Below are positions 37,761 through 48,050 of a stretch of DNA of 64,000 nt, piece by piece (positions within the stretch are counted from its first letter, which is position 1; each line of letters starts with the position of its first letter). A model generated the notes under the pieces. The model saw only the letters and a program-made list of their open reading frames with translations, had not been told where the DNA came from and did not search any database. A program made the position numbers and the translations under genes. This stretch comes from Termitomyces sp. T153 (Eukaryota > Basidiomycota > Agaricomycetes > Agaricales > Lyophyllaceae). Location of the stretch: positions 496,001-560,000 of the forward strand of contig JACKQL020000003.1 of assembly GCA_018296165.2 (NCBI GenBank), in the 5' to 3' direction.

Positions 37761-39347
37761 ATGGGTTTCTTCCGACGCTTACTAAATGTAGTGCGTCCTC
37801 GAACGAGAAGGGCTAGTGCTACCGACGACCACCACTGGGAAGGACATCGACATTCTCGAGAACGTCGTATCCATCACTACCACCACTCTTACTGTGATCG
37901 TGATAGCTCTCAGGACCGAACCTCAATAACTTCTCACGGGCGTCCCTCGATGACTTCTGGAAGACCCTCGCCCTCGATGACTTTTGATGAACGATACCCC
38001 ACTACATATAACGAACAGCCTTCAACATCCACTAGCCAACATCACGGTGGACAATTCTTCACCGCGCTTCAATCTGCATCATTATCGCGCCTTTCCCTCC
38101 CAGGCACCTCGGAAAACCTCCCCACTATTGGACGCCTTGATGTTCCCGACGCATTGGGTATTTCATTGAATGGTGAATCCCAGTATGAACACCCAATATA
38201 TGGGACAATACCCCTGCCCCCGCTTACTCCAACGCCAGCAAGTAGTTCTGTGTCGCGCCTTTCTCTCCTAGGCACTTCAGAAAACCTTCTCACTTTTCCA
38301 TTTGGATGGCTTGATGCTCCCGGAGCACTGGGTATATCAATGAGTGGTGAAGACCAATATGTTCGAGAACACCCTGATATATATGGGACGATACCTCTGC
38401 CCCCGGTTTCTCCAATGCCAGGAAGTACTCCTGTTTCCAACAATCAAGACGAATTAGCCTTTATGGTTCCTCCCCAAGCAATGCATCCTGGTACAGAAGA
38501 TTCTTTTCCTGTCATTGGCAATTCGACATCATGTCCATCTGGACCACCGGCACAAGGAATTGCTTATCAGATCCCACAATATCTGCAATTGGTAGGAAAT
38601 CTCAAGTTGGAAAATCCTATTAGCATCCGAAGGTTTCTGAGCATTCTTCAATATTGCTCCCATTTGGAGGTACTCTCCATCATGATAAACAGAGACGATG
38701 TCACCCACGCTTGTGGCTTCTCCGCCAGACTAGCGGCTGAAAATCTAATCGACCTCTCGATCGTCACTACTGTTGAATCCAAACTTTTACTGGACACATT
38801 CATGGCACCTAATCTGAAGATCCTATACCTTGAATGGAAAAGTCAAGAAAATAGGGATGCCATACCTAACAATGCAGATATAGGTATCGATCTATTCTTG
38901 ATGGAATCTAAGTGCTATCTGAACACACTTTCCCTGGTGAATTTGTTTCCGGATGAGGTTCAACTGGTCAGTTGCTTGAAGCTAGATGTGTCTGCAAAGC
39001 TTCAAGCTCTGGCCATTTGCAATAGCAGTTTTTTGACAATTCTTTCCCGTTGCAGTGGCAGGGTTGTTACGGAAATGACGCTACAAACCCTTTCCCAAAT
39101 GAATGGTGATGTGCCCTTGTGCCCATGGCTGTCGAGGCTCGAAATCACTTCCTGTTGTGCTCTCGATGGCGCATTGATATCTATGGTGCAGGCGCGGAAC
39201 ATGCAAAAGGGCCAAACATTCAAATTATACTACTCCTTCGGTGCTGGTGAAGGTCATCCCATTGATCGATCGGGACTGGCAGAGCTCTCCCGCAATCACA
39301 ACTTTACGATCACGGAAGGGCCACAGTACTGTATCGCACTCGACTAG
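37761..39347 (+). CDS. F-box/LRR-like protein with internal repeat
   Basis: One uninterrupted frame of 528 residues. The N-terminus is basic and His-rich (HHYHHSYCDRD), then Ser/Pro-rich. Residues about 105-225 contain two tandem copies of a roughly 60-residue unit, each with SRLSL-GTSENL, a DAPGALGIS-like core and IYGTIPLPP. The C-terminal half (about 275-528) has leucine-rich strands (HLEVLSIMIN, LKILYLEWKS, LNTLSLVNLF, PWLSRLEITSCCALDGALIS) like the solenoid of agaricomycete F-box proteins. No F-box is visible before it. It could be an F-box relative that lost its box, or an unrelated beta-solenoid protein. Function unknown. Confidence 0.75.
   Translation: MGFFRRLLNVVRPRTRRASATDDHHWEGHRHSRERRIHHYHHSYCDRDSSQDRTSITSHGRPSMTSGRPSPSMTFDERYPTTYNEQPSTSTSQHHGGQFFTALQSASLSRLSLPGTSENLPTIGRLDVPDALGISLNGESQYEHPIYGTIPLPPLTPTPASSSVSRLSLLGTSENLLTFPFGWLDAPGALGISMSGEDQYVREHPDIYGTIPLPPVSPMPGSTPVSNNQDELAFMVPPQAMHPGTEDSFPVIGNSTSCPSGPPAQGIAYQIPQYLQLVGNLKLENPISIRRFLSILQYCSHLEVLSIMINRDDVTHACGFSARLAAENLIDLSIVTTVESKLLLDTFMAPNLKILYLEWKSQENRDAIPNNADIGIDLFLMESKCYLNTLSLVNLFPDEVQLVSCLKLDVSAKLQALAICNSSFLTILSRCSGRVVTEMTLQTLSQMNGDVPLCPWLSRLEITSCCALDGALISMVQARNMQKGQTFKLYYSFGAGEGHPIDRSGLAELSRNHNFTITEGPQYCIALD
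38076..38435 (+). repeat. Coding tandem duplication, two about 175-bp units
   Basis: Both units start tcgcgcctttc and contain gggacaatacc/gggacgatacc-type ends (about 38,076-38,245 and 38,252-38,430). They encode the repeated unit of the 528-residue protein. The second unit is slightly longer. Differences are mostly third-position or conservative. Confidence 0.8.
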
Positions 39348-39510
39348 TTTGAAATATTTGAGATACTGTTTTTCCCCAAGTATTAAATACTATTGTATCA
39401 TAAGAGCAGATTCAAAATCGAATCTCGTAGATTCTAATACATGATCTACCTAATATAGTAAGTTGGAACATGCCAAGACACAAGGACAACTTCACATTTG
39501 GCTCTGCTTA
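39348..39510. other. 3' flank of the 528-residue gene
   Basis: Short AT-rich spacer; nothing else is seen. Confidence 0.4.
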
Positions 39511-39707
39511 ACTGCTGGCACCGGAACCTGTTTCCTGCAGAAAAAGTGACAAAAAATGTGCCATTTCTATGTCATTTTTCAATAGGAAATATTCAAACAA
39601 TATCTTGGCGCAAATGTTAGGAAAATGTATGGCTTTTTTAAGGCTGTTTCCAGTGTCATCATTATATTCTTCTTTTTCTATCAGTAACAGCCTGGAATTC
39701 TAGCAGC
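39511..39707. mobile_element. MITE-like repeat, left copy
   Basis: The left end actgctggcaccggaacctg and the inverted right end (rc: ctgctagaattccaggctg) are imperfect inverted repeats running to gaaaaag. The piece is about 197 bp, has no coding capacity, and closely resembles the element 100 bp downstream. No target duplication can be identified, so the superfamily is unclear. Confidence 0.45.
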
Positions 39708-39808
39708 ATTTTGTTGAGCGTTTCTCTAAAAAAGGAATAAAATCTATTGCCAAATAGGCAACAAAAAACTCAACCTATTTCTCTTCGATGTTTTTATTTG
39801 GTAATCTC

Positions 39809-40009
39809 ACTGCTGGCAGCCAATAGATTTTCCTGTCAAAATACTGAAAAAGAAACCTGTTATGCCATTTCCAAACAGCATATTTCCAATGGAAAAAGGT
39901 TCTAAACAAGGGGAAAAGCCTTTTTGCCAAGGCAAAATATGTCAAAGAAATGGCATGACGGGTTTCTTTTTCCATTTTTCTAATAGAAACATGTTCCAGT
40001 GCCAGCAGT
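39809..40009. mobile_element. MITE-like repeat, right copy
   Basis: About 201 bp with terminal inverted repeats of roughly 49 bp. The left end runs actgctggcagcc...gaaaaagaaacc; the inverted right end runs actgctggcactgg...gaaaaagaaacc. The ends are shared with the left copy. The apparent 138-codon minus-strand frame over this area is rich in Lys, Phe and Trp and is a by-product of the A/T-rich repeat. Confidence 0.55.
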
Positions 40010-40942
40010 GTTTTATCCCTTTCCCTCAGTAAACAGGAATTGTAATTTATGACAAATTTACAGAGGGAATAGGTGCAAATGAAATGTGATTCATATTTCC
40101 ACTCTAAAAATGTTGAGGAAGCAGAGATCGACTCCATCAGCCAGTCAATGAGAGTCAATCTGGGAGTCACCAATGACTCAGCAGCAACCACAAAGGGGAA
40201 TGCAACCAGGTATGTGATCTCTTAACAATCATAATATTAGGCTGCCTAATATGTATGTACACAAATAATCCTGGCAAGGAATGAATTTATGTTGTAGTGC
40301 TATATTTCATCAATTTAGCGGATCAACACATTGAACAAAGTCGCAATGGTCTGTTGATGAACAATAGTTCATAGTCCGCTCCGGCATTGCACGGCAGACG
40401 TGACGAAAAGGTGACAATCCCCCAAGTCGTCGTCGAGAAGGGACTCGACGATCTCTGACTATTTTTCATTCATTCAACTTCGAAGACTCCTTAGTACGTG
40501 AATAAAATCCAACTAACAAAAAAAGCTGGAAAAATCCCGACGATAATTGCTACATCAGAAGCTGCCGACTAGGGCCTGCCAAACTGCGTGGGTAGGGCAT
40601 AGTATGTACTCAACTTATTGTCACTGGTCAGGCATTCCACTCAAGACCAACAACTATCATGGTACTATGGAAACTCTTTTGTGTGGATGACAGCTAGCTA
40701 TCGGTATCAAAATCGAGACACCTTGGTCAAGGCAGAACAATTGTTCAGTTTTCATATCTACAATGACGTTCTTCCTCAGCTAGTTTCCAGCACACATTGA
40801 ATCGTCGCTTATTCCTCCCGTTGCGTTGTAATTGCGTAGTATCCCTTGGTTCGCACAGTGACTACTCAGCTCGCTCCAGGAGTCGAACGTTGTCTTTTCT
40901 AAAGGTAGTAGGCTGAGGTCAGGTTGAGATTGAACGGACGGA
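40010..40942. other. Intergenic region before the F-box gene
   Basis: No gene is recognised. An inverted pair (gtcgtcgtcgag and ctcgacgatc) lies at 40,425-40,460. The remainder should hold the F-box gene promoter. Confidence 0.4.
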
Positions 40943-42347
40943 ATGGCAGACAAGGTGATTGTTATGTCTGATATTCCGTTGCTATCAACTGAAACTGTAC
41001 TGCTAGCGTGTATGCGATGAATTTCCGCTGGCGCCTGCAAATCAACAGTGCTTAGTACTCGAACTACCACCTGAACTACTTGGCCAAATTTTGATTTCTT
41101 GTCTTTCACCAAGAGAAATCGCTCGGGTGTTTCCAATAAATATACTGGCACCGCCTCTGGTACTCTGTCAGGTCTGCCGATATTGGAGGAATGTTGCAAT
41201 GTCTTTGCCTATTCTGTGGTCGACATTGTGTCTTGATTTTAGATCAACTCCCAAGAAGATAGCGCTCTATCGACTCTGGTTAGAGCGTTCCCAGCACCAC
41301 CCCTTGACATTCAACTTTTCCGATATCTTGCCAAAATCGGACCCGGCACTTGATCTGCTTTGTTCCCATATGTATCATTGGGGTGATATCGAAGTCGATA
41401 TGGGTTCAGAATCAACCCATAGGCTTCTTACACTACGTGCCGAAATGGTACCTCTATTGCAGAGGATCAAGATTCGAGATAATACTCAGTCGATGCAGAA
41501 CGAACAGGGGATCGACAAAATCGCCCCAATACTCGCATCACTCAGTAGCCTTTCCAAAATTATTTGGTTAGGTTATATTCCAAGAAACATCTCGACCATC
41601 TTCTGGCCTTACCTCAGACGCTTTGTCATCCACAAATCCGTGAATACTCGTCAATGCCTGCTGTTAATGGCTCGCTGTCCAATGATTGAAGAAATCGTCA
41701 TACTTCACTTGATGAATCCCACTCATGATACCACCCTTCCAGTTGTTGATCTGCCACATCTTCGTACATTATATCTGCAAGGAGATACGGGGCAGTTACT
41801 TGATCGACTCCTTTGCCCTTCCTTGCGCTCGCTTGACATGACCCCACCAATGGACAATAAGATACTACAACGATTGGGCGCTCGCTCATCATGCAATCTT
41901 TTCCATCTCTGTCTTCTCGAGGACGATCGCCCTATGCATACGATATCTGAGTGGGATGCTCTGGAATATCTCCAATCCGCATGTTGTCAAACCCTTCGCT
42001 CTCTCCATATCAAGCCTGCCACAACGGACACATTCTTCCGCAATCTTACGTGGAAAGCTGACGGAGAAGCTGGAACTCAGTACTTACCTCATCTAGTGGA
42101 GCTCTCTGCTACGTCTTTTACGACGGATGGTATCGTGTCTGAGATGGTTGCCTCGCGATGGCATATTCAAAGGAAGGGAAATTCTCCTGCTCGCCTGGTT
42201 TTTGTCAATATACGTCAGATGCTATTCGCGAGGAGGATGGCCAAAGGAGATCTAGTTTCTTTGCCACTTCACACCTACAAGCAAGACAAGGCTGTTCTGG
42301 GCGAGCTGGCTGCTCAAGGCCTTACACTCATGAATAGACTAAGATGA
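40943..42347 (+). CDS. F-box domain protein
   Basis: Exons 40,943-41,009 and 41,056-42,347 (46-nt intron, gtatgc...cttag) give 452 residues. The F-box spans about residues 23-80: LELPPELLGQILISCLSP, then the VCRYWRNVAMSLPILWSTL block typical of agaricomycete F-box proteins. The remainder is leucine-rich (LPHLRTLYLQGD, LLCPSLRSLDMTPP, LPHLVELSATSFTTDGIVSEM). Such proteins usually recruit substrates to SCF ubiquitin ligases through Skp1. The second exon alone has no ATG before the F-box; splicing to the upstream ATG restores the LPPELL start, which is why I chose it. The antisense frame at 40,780-41,199 is not supported. Confidence 0.82.
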
Positions 42348-43052
42348 ATAACAATCGAATACTTCCAATGCGACTATTTGGACGAATGCATGTTATGTAA
42401 ATTTTGTATATCATTGTGGTCTTCGTGTGCCACTTGCACAGACGCTATCGTGTCGGATATGATTATCTAGAGACTGCTGGGACTGTAATAGGCTTAGGTT
42501 ACCTCTACGACCGTTTTTGGAAGAGCACAAGATATCTGTCGGATTATGAGGATGAGCATCACAAGATAAAAGCCCACAGGATGCCAGGATAAGTATCATC
42601 TGACGCTTAGTTCTACCACTAATGGTAGCCATCGCAAGGCTAAGTGATGAGGGAGGTATATTGAGATAGTTGTTGTACCCCTATCGGACCGTAAGGTCAC
42701 ATTATGCACCTCCCCAAAACGTGGACGGACAGATCCATCATGGTCAATATGGTCGAAAGCGACACGTTGGACCATTGATGAGAACGCGAGGCGGAATAAA
42801 CCCAAGTCATCACATCGCTGAGTCTTCTAATCTTCTTTCATTATACGAAACACCAGCATATACCTCTGTCGAGGCGGCGCTATTGGGATACGTAACACAA
42901 CATATATTCTTCAATGTCTTGTTTGAAGCATGGAAGTGAATAAACGAAAGGGTAGAACTGAGAATCAAAAGGAACGACTGATATGACATTTATGATGAGA
43001 CGAGGAACACTACGCATGCGAATGAGCTCAACATGACTCGCTTCGACCGATC
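42348..43052. other. Intergenic region
   Basis: Tail-to-tail spacer between the F-box gene and the second GTPase gene. Only short overlapping open stretches on both strands, and no domain seen. Confidence 0.45.
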
Positions 43053-44107
43053 TCAGAATATCAGTGTATTGTGTTCGTCGGACCATCTATATCTACCAAC
43101 TCGTCCCCTAACGCAACTGGGCCCATCAGATATATTTCTGCTATTGACAACTGACAGAGAAGAAATACTTACCCAAGAGATTTTGCCGAAGACCTTTGAG
43201 ATAAATCCTTCTTTGCTATCAGACGCCTCAGCAGGTAACATCCCGAGGATCCTGCGAAACTCTTTCTGGATACGTTCAATGGGAAGCGCCTCCTTCGGAA
43301 ACATATTTATAATCTGATGCGCAGACTCTGTTGAATCGTTGAAGCGCGCCATCTGGGAGCCGCGCTCAACCAGCATAGACCAGGATTTCTTGAGCTGAGT
43401 CTCGCGAAGTTCAGCGGCGTCTACCCGGGCGTCGCTCCACTTTACAGTTGCGAGAATGACGTATTTAAGGGCTTCTGGTTCTGAGAGCTTTGTTGGGTGC
43501 ATGAAATTGGCGGTAGGATTGTCGCGTGCCTGGCTGATTTCATAAAGGTATATTATTCCACCAAATTTGGTTTTCGGTTTACAGCTGCGGTCAAAGGGAG
43601 TATATTGAAGAATCCCGAGGTACGAAAGGAGTGCTTACGAGTGCTGGAGCCAGTCAAGGATACGTTTGACGATTGCCCGATCGCTGTCCCAGGTGTCATT
43701 AAACCCGGGAGTGTCCACGAGAAAGATACGACCCGAGTTGGGTTCGGGATGGATTGGACACATGTATGGAGTAATGGTTGTCGTGTGCGCGTTCAGATTA
43801 TGTCCAACAGACGCTGCTTCGCGACCAAGGGCATGGTTCACAAACTAGAAGGAAATGGAAAAGTCAGGATTAATAAATCAACAAGACAGAATCGATCCTA
43901 CAGTGCTTTTGCCTGCTCCCGTCTGCCCGAGAATCCTACGCGAAAAGAGGTAAGATGCGTTGGCAAATCACAGATCCGACAAACTTGCAGGAAAATCGCA
44001 TCCTTCTCTTCGATTTGGAAACCACCTTGGCTACTGTCGTTCTGTCTGAGTGCTGACAGTGAAGGGAACGATTTCAAAGTAGGCTTCCAATTCCGCTTAG
44101 GAGCCAT
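43053..44107 (-). CDS. AIG1/septin-like P-loop GTPase (paralog 2)
   Basis: Exons (high to low): 44,107-43,989, 43,935-43,902, 43,844-43,639 and 43,584-43,053, giving 296 residues if the last exon is read through. A donor gtaagt at 43,172 with acceptor at ctgtcag could instead give a different short tail. G1 is GQTGAGKST on a 34-nt exon, G3 is DTPGFND, G4-like is TVKWSD. REAASVGHNL matches the signature of the first paralog. The first intron appears to be GC-AG (cct|gcaagt...cgtag|gattctc). The obvious GT two bases later shifts the frame, whereas GC gives DAIFLILGQTGAGKST. Helical C-terminus. Function unknown. Confidence 0.85.
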
Positions 44108-44497
44108 GGTCGATAGTGAGTAACGAAGTGCCTTTTATGAGATGTAGGATGCACGCGGCCGCTGCACGAAAGCTTGCAGGCATAATCACTGTCTAGATCT
44201 TGGATTATCACGGAAGGTTGAAGTCAGAAGGCCTGTATTTGGATCGCATGGCGACGCCAAATAACGATGAATAACGCCTGTTCTTGGTTGTCCTTGTCGT
44301 TTCATTCCTTTGAAGTTTACTCGACTGATCCTCCCTTTGACCGTATAATTGGAAGAGCCTGGCGGTTCGAGAATCGTCAAGCCAAAAAATTTCGCGAAAT
44401 TCGCGGTTCGTTTAATATTTCTCCAATAGTAAGATCACAAACGCGTTTGATTGTTGAACTAGACAGGCAATAACGAGATTCTAGGTACTTTAATATC
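44108..44497. promoter_or_regulatory. Divergent promoter region, GTPase 2 and Nup54
   Basis: The two genes start 390 bp apart on opposite strands, so this spacer must hold both promoters. I see no clear TATA box for either gene. Confidence 0.4.
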
Positions 44498-46442
44498 ATG
44501 TCATTCTTTGGCAGTACAACTACATCCGCGCCACAAACGGGCGGTGGCCTTTTTGGTGCCTCAAATACACAGCAACAGCCTGCAGGGGGAGGCGGCCTGT
44601 TCGGTGCTCCAGCACAAAACACGGCGACACAGTCAACGAATCCTTTGCTTCCAAACATTGCTCAGGCCACGTCAGCTTTTGGAAACACAAGTGCAACGAA
44701 TACGAACACCACAGGGGGAGGTCTCTTCGGCCAGCAGCAGCAGCAGCCGGCTGCGACAGGGTTGTTCGGTGCTTCGACCCAACAGACACAGCCCGCAACA
44801 AGTGGTGGCCTTTTGGGGGCCACACAACAGCCTGCGGCGACCGGTGGAGGCCTTTTTGGTTCTTCAAATACTACACAGTCTGCGACAGGCGGTGGTCTAT
44901 TCGGTGCTTCCAATACTACACAGCCTGCGACAGGCGGTGGCCTATTCGGTGCTTCCAGCGCGCCACAACCTTCCACGACAGGTGGCGGTCTATTTGGTTC
45001 CTCTACTGCGACACAACCAGCGACGACTGGAGGTCTATTTGGTGCCCCCACTACGCAACCTCAGCAGCCAAGTGGCGGAGGCATCTTTAGCGGCGGCGGA
45101 AGTTTTCTCGGCAGTAAACCTGGTCTGAACATCAACACCAATACCGGAACGACATCTGCTACAACTAGCACCAATCCTCTCTTTGGCGGCGGAGCGTTTG
45201 GTCAATCGCAAGCAAAACCCCCAATATTTGGTCAGCCTTCGACAACAGCAACAGGATCAACTAACACTAATCCACTTTTCGGTGGTGGAAATACTAGCAC
45301 CCTTGGAACGAGTGTCCTTGGTGGTGTGAGCCAAGCTGGCGGCCTCGGATCTTCGATGCTTGGGCGAACCACCGTTGGGCCTGTACAACAGCAGGCGGAT
45401 GCCCAGGCTCAACATGTCTTACTCCAGCAACGTATTGAGGGAGTGTATAATGCATGGAACCCTGCATCACTAGAATGTCGGTTTCAAGTAAGTCGTTCGC
45501 GATGATCCATCAGGTCAGTTGAGCTGACGTTTTAAACTTGTAGCATGCATTTTACAACATGGTCGATCCCTCTAAGGTGGCGCAGTACCAGCGGCCACTG
45601 AATGTTTCGAATGAGATGTGGGAGAAGGCACGGAGAGAAAATCCAAATCCTTCATGGTGAGTATGTTCTATTCTCTACCTCTCCCTAGATATTCCGACCG
45701 CGCCTCATAGTTTCGTTCCTGTATTTGCAACCGGCTTTGACGATCTCCGTGCCCGTGTAGAAGCCCAATCTGCCCAATCCGAAAAACTCAAACAACGTCT
45801 AACTGTGCGGTCTTTCTCCTCGCGGCCCTTCTCACCTTTCTGACCCCCGAACTTTCTTATATTAGGACGTGAAAAAGCGCCTTGATGTGCTTTTAGAACG
45901 ACATGCCCTTTCCAACGTTTCCCGCCTCAAACGCGCTGCAGCGCAGCAAACACAAGTAGCCCAACGTCTCCTTGGCTTTGCACAACATCTACATCTGCTA
46001 ATTCCTGCGATCCGTTCATCTGCAATTAGGCCGGAGGAGGAGCAGCTTAGAGGGAGACTCGAAGAAATTGAGGAGGAGCTGCGTCGGGGGCGGCTAGCGG
46101 GGAAGATGAATGAGCTATGGGCGCTCATCGGGGCTGTGGGCGCATCGGCAGAGAAGGGACGGAGTGGAGATGGGAGCGGCAGTGAGTGGGCGGTTGTAGA
46201 TGAGGAAGGCCTGGCACAGATCACACAAGTCTGTCTTATGATTATTCTTTCTTCGAGACTTCATGCTGACAGCTGCTTCACAGATATTGTCGGACCAGCA
46301 GGCGGGGCTGGCACACCTGACGAAAGTTCTACAGAGGATTCAGCGGGATATAGCCGTTATTTTGGTGGCGCCAGGAGGGAGTTCAGAAGATTTGGAATCG
46401 TTTGGGTCTTCCAGTACATTACGCGCGAGTGCACTTCGATGA
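44498..46442 (+). CDS. NUP54: Nucleoporin Nup54/Nup57 (FG nucleoporin)
   Basis: Exons 44,498-45,487, 45,544-45,656, 45,711-45,804, 45,866-46,228 and 46,284-46,442 encode 572 residues. The first about 290 residues are Gly/Thr/Gln-rich with many GLFG and FG repeats, including near-identical units GGGLFGASNTTQ. The conserved Nup54 alpha-helical part starts near 315 (RIEGVYNAWNPASLECRFQH, AFYNMVDPSKV, VPVFATGFDDLRARVEAQ), then a long coiled coil (KKRLDVLLERHALSNVSRLK...EEELRRGRLAGKMNELWALI). It ends LQRIQRDIAVILVAPGG. In the pore it forms the central channel trimer with Nup58/62 relatives (yeast Nup57 with Nsp1 and Nup49). All junctions keep frame and restore family residues. Confidence 0.94.
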
Positions 46443-46742
46443 TGTAGGCTTGTTATGACTTTCAAAGGATATTTGATTGAAAAGGACATATCATTGTCTT
46501 TTGACAGATGGACTAAGCTCCATCTAATGTATACTGGGCAATATATGTGAGTGCAGTCCGGTGATATAGGCTCCTGATTTCCAAGGGACTTTCGACATAT
46601 CATCGCCTTACAACAGTTTGTCAAATATGGGCCACGCGCTACCTAAGGGCAGTAAGTGTGGCTCCACAAGTAAGGGTCACTTATGTTTCGATGAACAGGA
46701 GCACATGCGCTTTATACTCAACCATGTGACCTTGACAATGAT
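46443..46742. other. Nup54 3' flank
   Basis: 300 bp of non-coding sequence up to the first copy of the LINE target duplication. No feature recognised. Confidence 0.4.
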
Positions 46743-46878
46743 AGCTATGCACGACAACTTGATGTCAAGAATGTTAATACGAGGATATGTACATATATTA
46801 CATTCCAGATAGATACATCCAAATTGGAAGAACAGGAAAAGGTAAAATAACACGATACACAGATTAAACCAGAGTGGT
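46743..46878. repeat. 136-bp target-site duplication, left copy
   Basis: Identical base for base to 47,506-47,641 (agctatgcacgac...accagagtggt). It directly flanks the truncated LINE on its 5' side. Confidence 0.93.
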
Positions 46879-47505
46879 AGGCATACTCCAGACGCTAGCG
46901 AGCATCCCGCGCAGACACGCATCCATTCTGACGCAACTACGAACGGGACACTGCCCACTGAATCACTACCTACACAGGTTCGGAAAGATCGAGAGCCCCA
47001 TATGCAGGGCCTGTAACCAGGACGAAGAAACCGTCGAGCACTACCTCCTCCAATGCAGCGCGTACGAGAGACAACGACGCGAGTTAACCAGAGCGGTGGA
47101 CCTGGGGCCAGGAGCCTTGAGCAAGCTCCTGAGTGACGCCGGTGCGACTAGAGCCCTCTTCCAGTACATTAACGCCACGAGGAGATTCGGAAAGACCTAC
47201 GGAGACCTGACAATCGCGGACGACACGATGGCATCCAAGCCGAGAGGGAGGCAGAGGAGGAGGAGATGAGAGGGAGAACAAGAACGACCAATACTAACAC
47301 CGTTAATATACAGTACACCCGCCAAAAGGGGCGTAATAAGGCCACCAGCCCAGTTCCGGGCGCGCAAATTAGGCAACCGCACAAGCGGGAGCCGATAGAT
47401 TAGGACATACATACGACAGGGTAGATAGGTGGAAAGCTAGATACCAGTAGAACCCGACATAGGGCAAGGCCCCAGCGGGTATAGGAAATCATCATCATCA
47501 TCATC
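46879..47505 (+). mobile_element. 5'-truncated LINE with (atc)n tail
   Basis: 627 bp between perfect 136-bp direct repeats. The reading frame from 46,874 to 47,269 covers the end of a LINE ORF2: SILTQLRTGHCPLNHYLHRF, then a zinc-binding CRACNQDEETVEHYLLQC (C-x2-C-x8-H-x4-C), and a basic end RGRQRRRR. About 235 bp of 3' UTR follow, ending in atcatcatc repeats instead of poly(A). The open frame and perfect repeats indicate a recent, heavily 5'-truncated insertion by target-primed reverse transcription. It differs from the old LINE at 52,319-63,534. Confidence 0.88.
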
Positions 47506-47641
47506 AGCTATGCACGACAACTTGATGTCAAGAATGTTAATACGAGGATATGTACATATATTACATTCCAGATAGATACATCCAAATTGGAAGAACAGGA
47601 AAAGGTAAAATAACACGATACACAGATTAAACCAGAGTGGT
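47506..47641. repeat. 136-bp target-site duplication, right copy
   Basis: Identical to 46,743-46,878 and begins right after the (atc)n tail of the LINE. Confidence 0.93.
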
Positions 47642-48050
47642 GACTGGCTCCGACTCATAGAGCCACATAGTCATGCTGGTAGTGGGTCGATGAGGTTCGA
47701 GGTCTAAGTCGTGGTGGACGAGTCCCAAGTCGTGGTCGGCGAGTTCCAAGTCGAGTGGTATGATGGCGGTGGGTCGATGAGGTCTAAGTCGTAGTCTAAG
47801 TCACGGTGGTACAGACGATGATTCTCCCGGACTGAGGTTCCTGATTGAGGGCATGTGGAACGACCCGGTTCGGATAACAGATGTCTGAATGATGCATCAT
47901 AAAAGTTCAACGTTCAGACATAAATTTCACAGGTTTAGGATGATTGTTCAGCTTACTGCATTGATGTTATGAATGGCGAAATATGCTCCGCAGAAGGCCT
48001 AGGATTGGAAGGTTAGTTTGGCGCGTCGGAAGAGATATTGACTAAGGATC
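47642..48050. other. Intergenic region
   Basis: Contains a degenerate repeat of aagtcgtggt/gagtccaagtcg phrases at about 47,690-47,800. No gene seen. Confidence 0.4.

Noticed and set aside
39775..40191. 138-codon minus-strand frame
   Set aside because: It spans the MITE-like inverted repeat and its composition follows the A/T-rich repeat.
40780..41199. 139-codon minus-strand frame over the F-box start
   Set aside because: The plus strand gives a clear F-box across the same bases with a good intron; the antisense frame has no recognisable domain.
44520..45128. Long alternative frames on both strands of Nup54
   Set aside because: They are shadows of the Gly/FG repeat coding sequence, with no independent support.
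46677..47658. Two minus-strand frames sharing a hydrophobic peptide (CIVLFYLFLFFQFGCIYLE)
   Set aside because: The shared peptide is simply the translation of the 136-bp target duplication, not a repeated gene.
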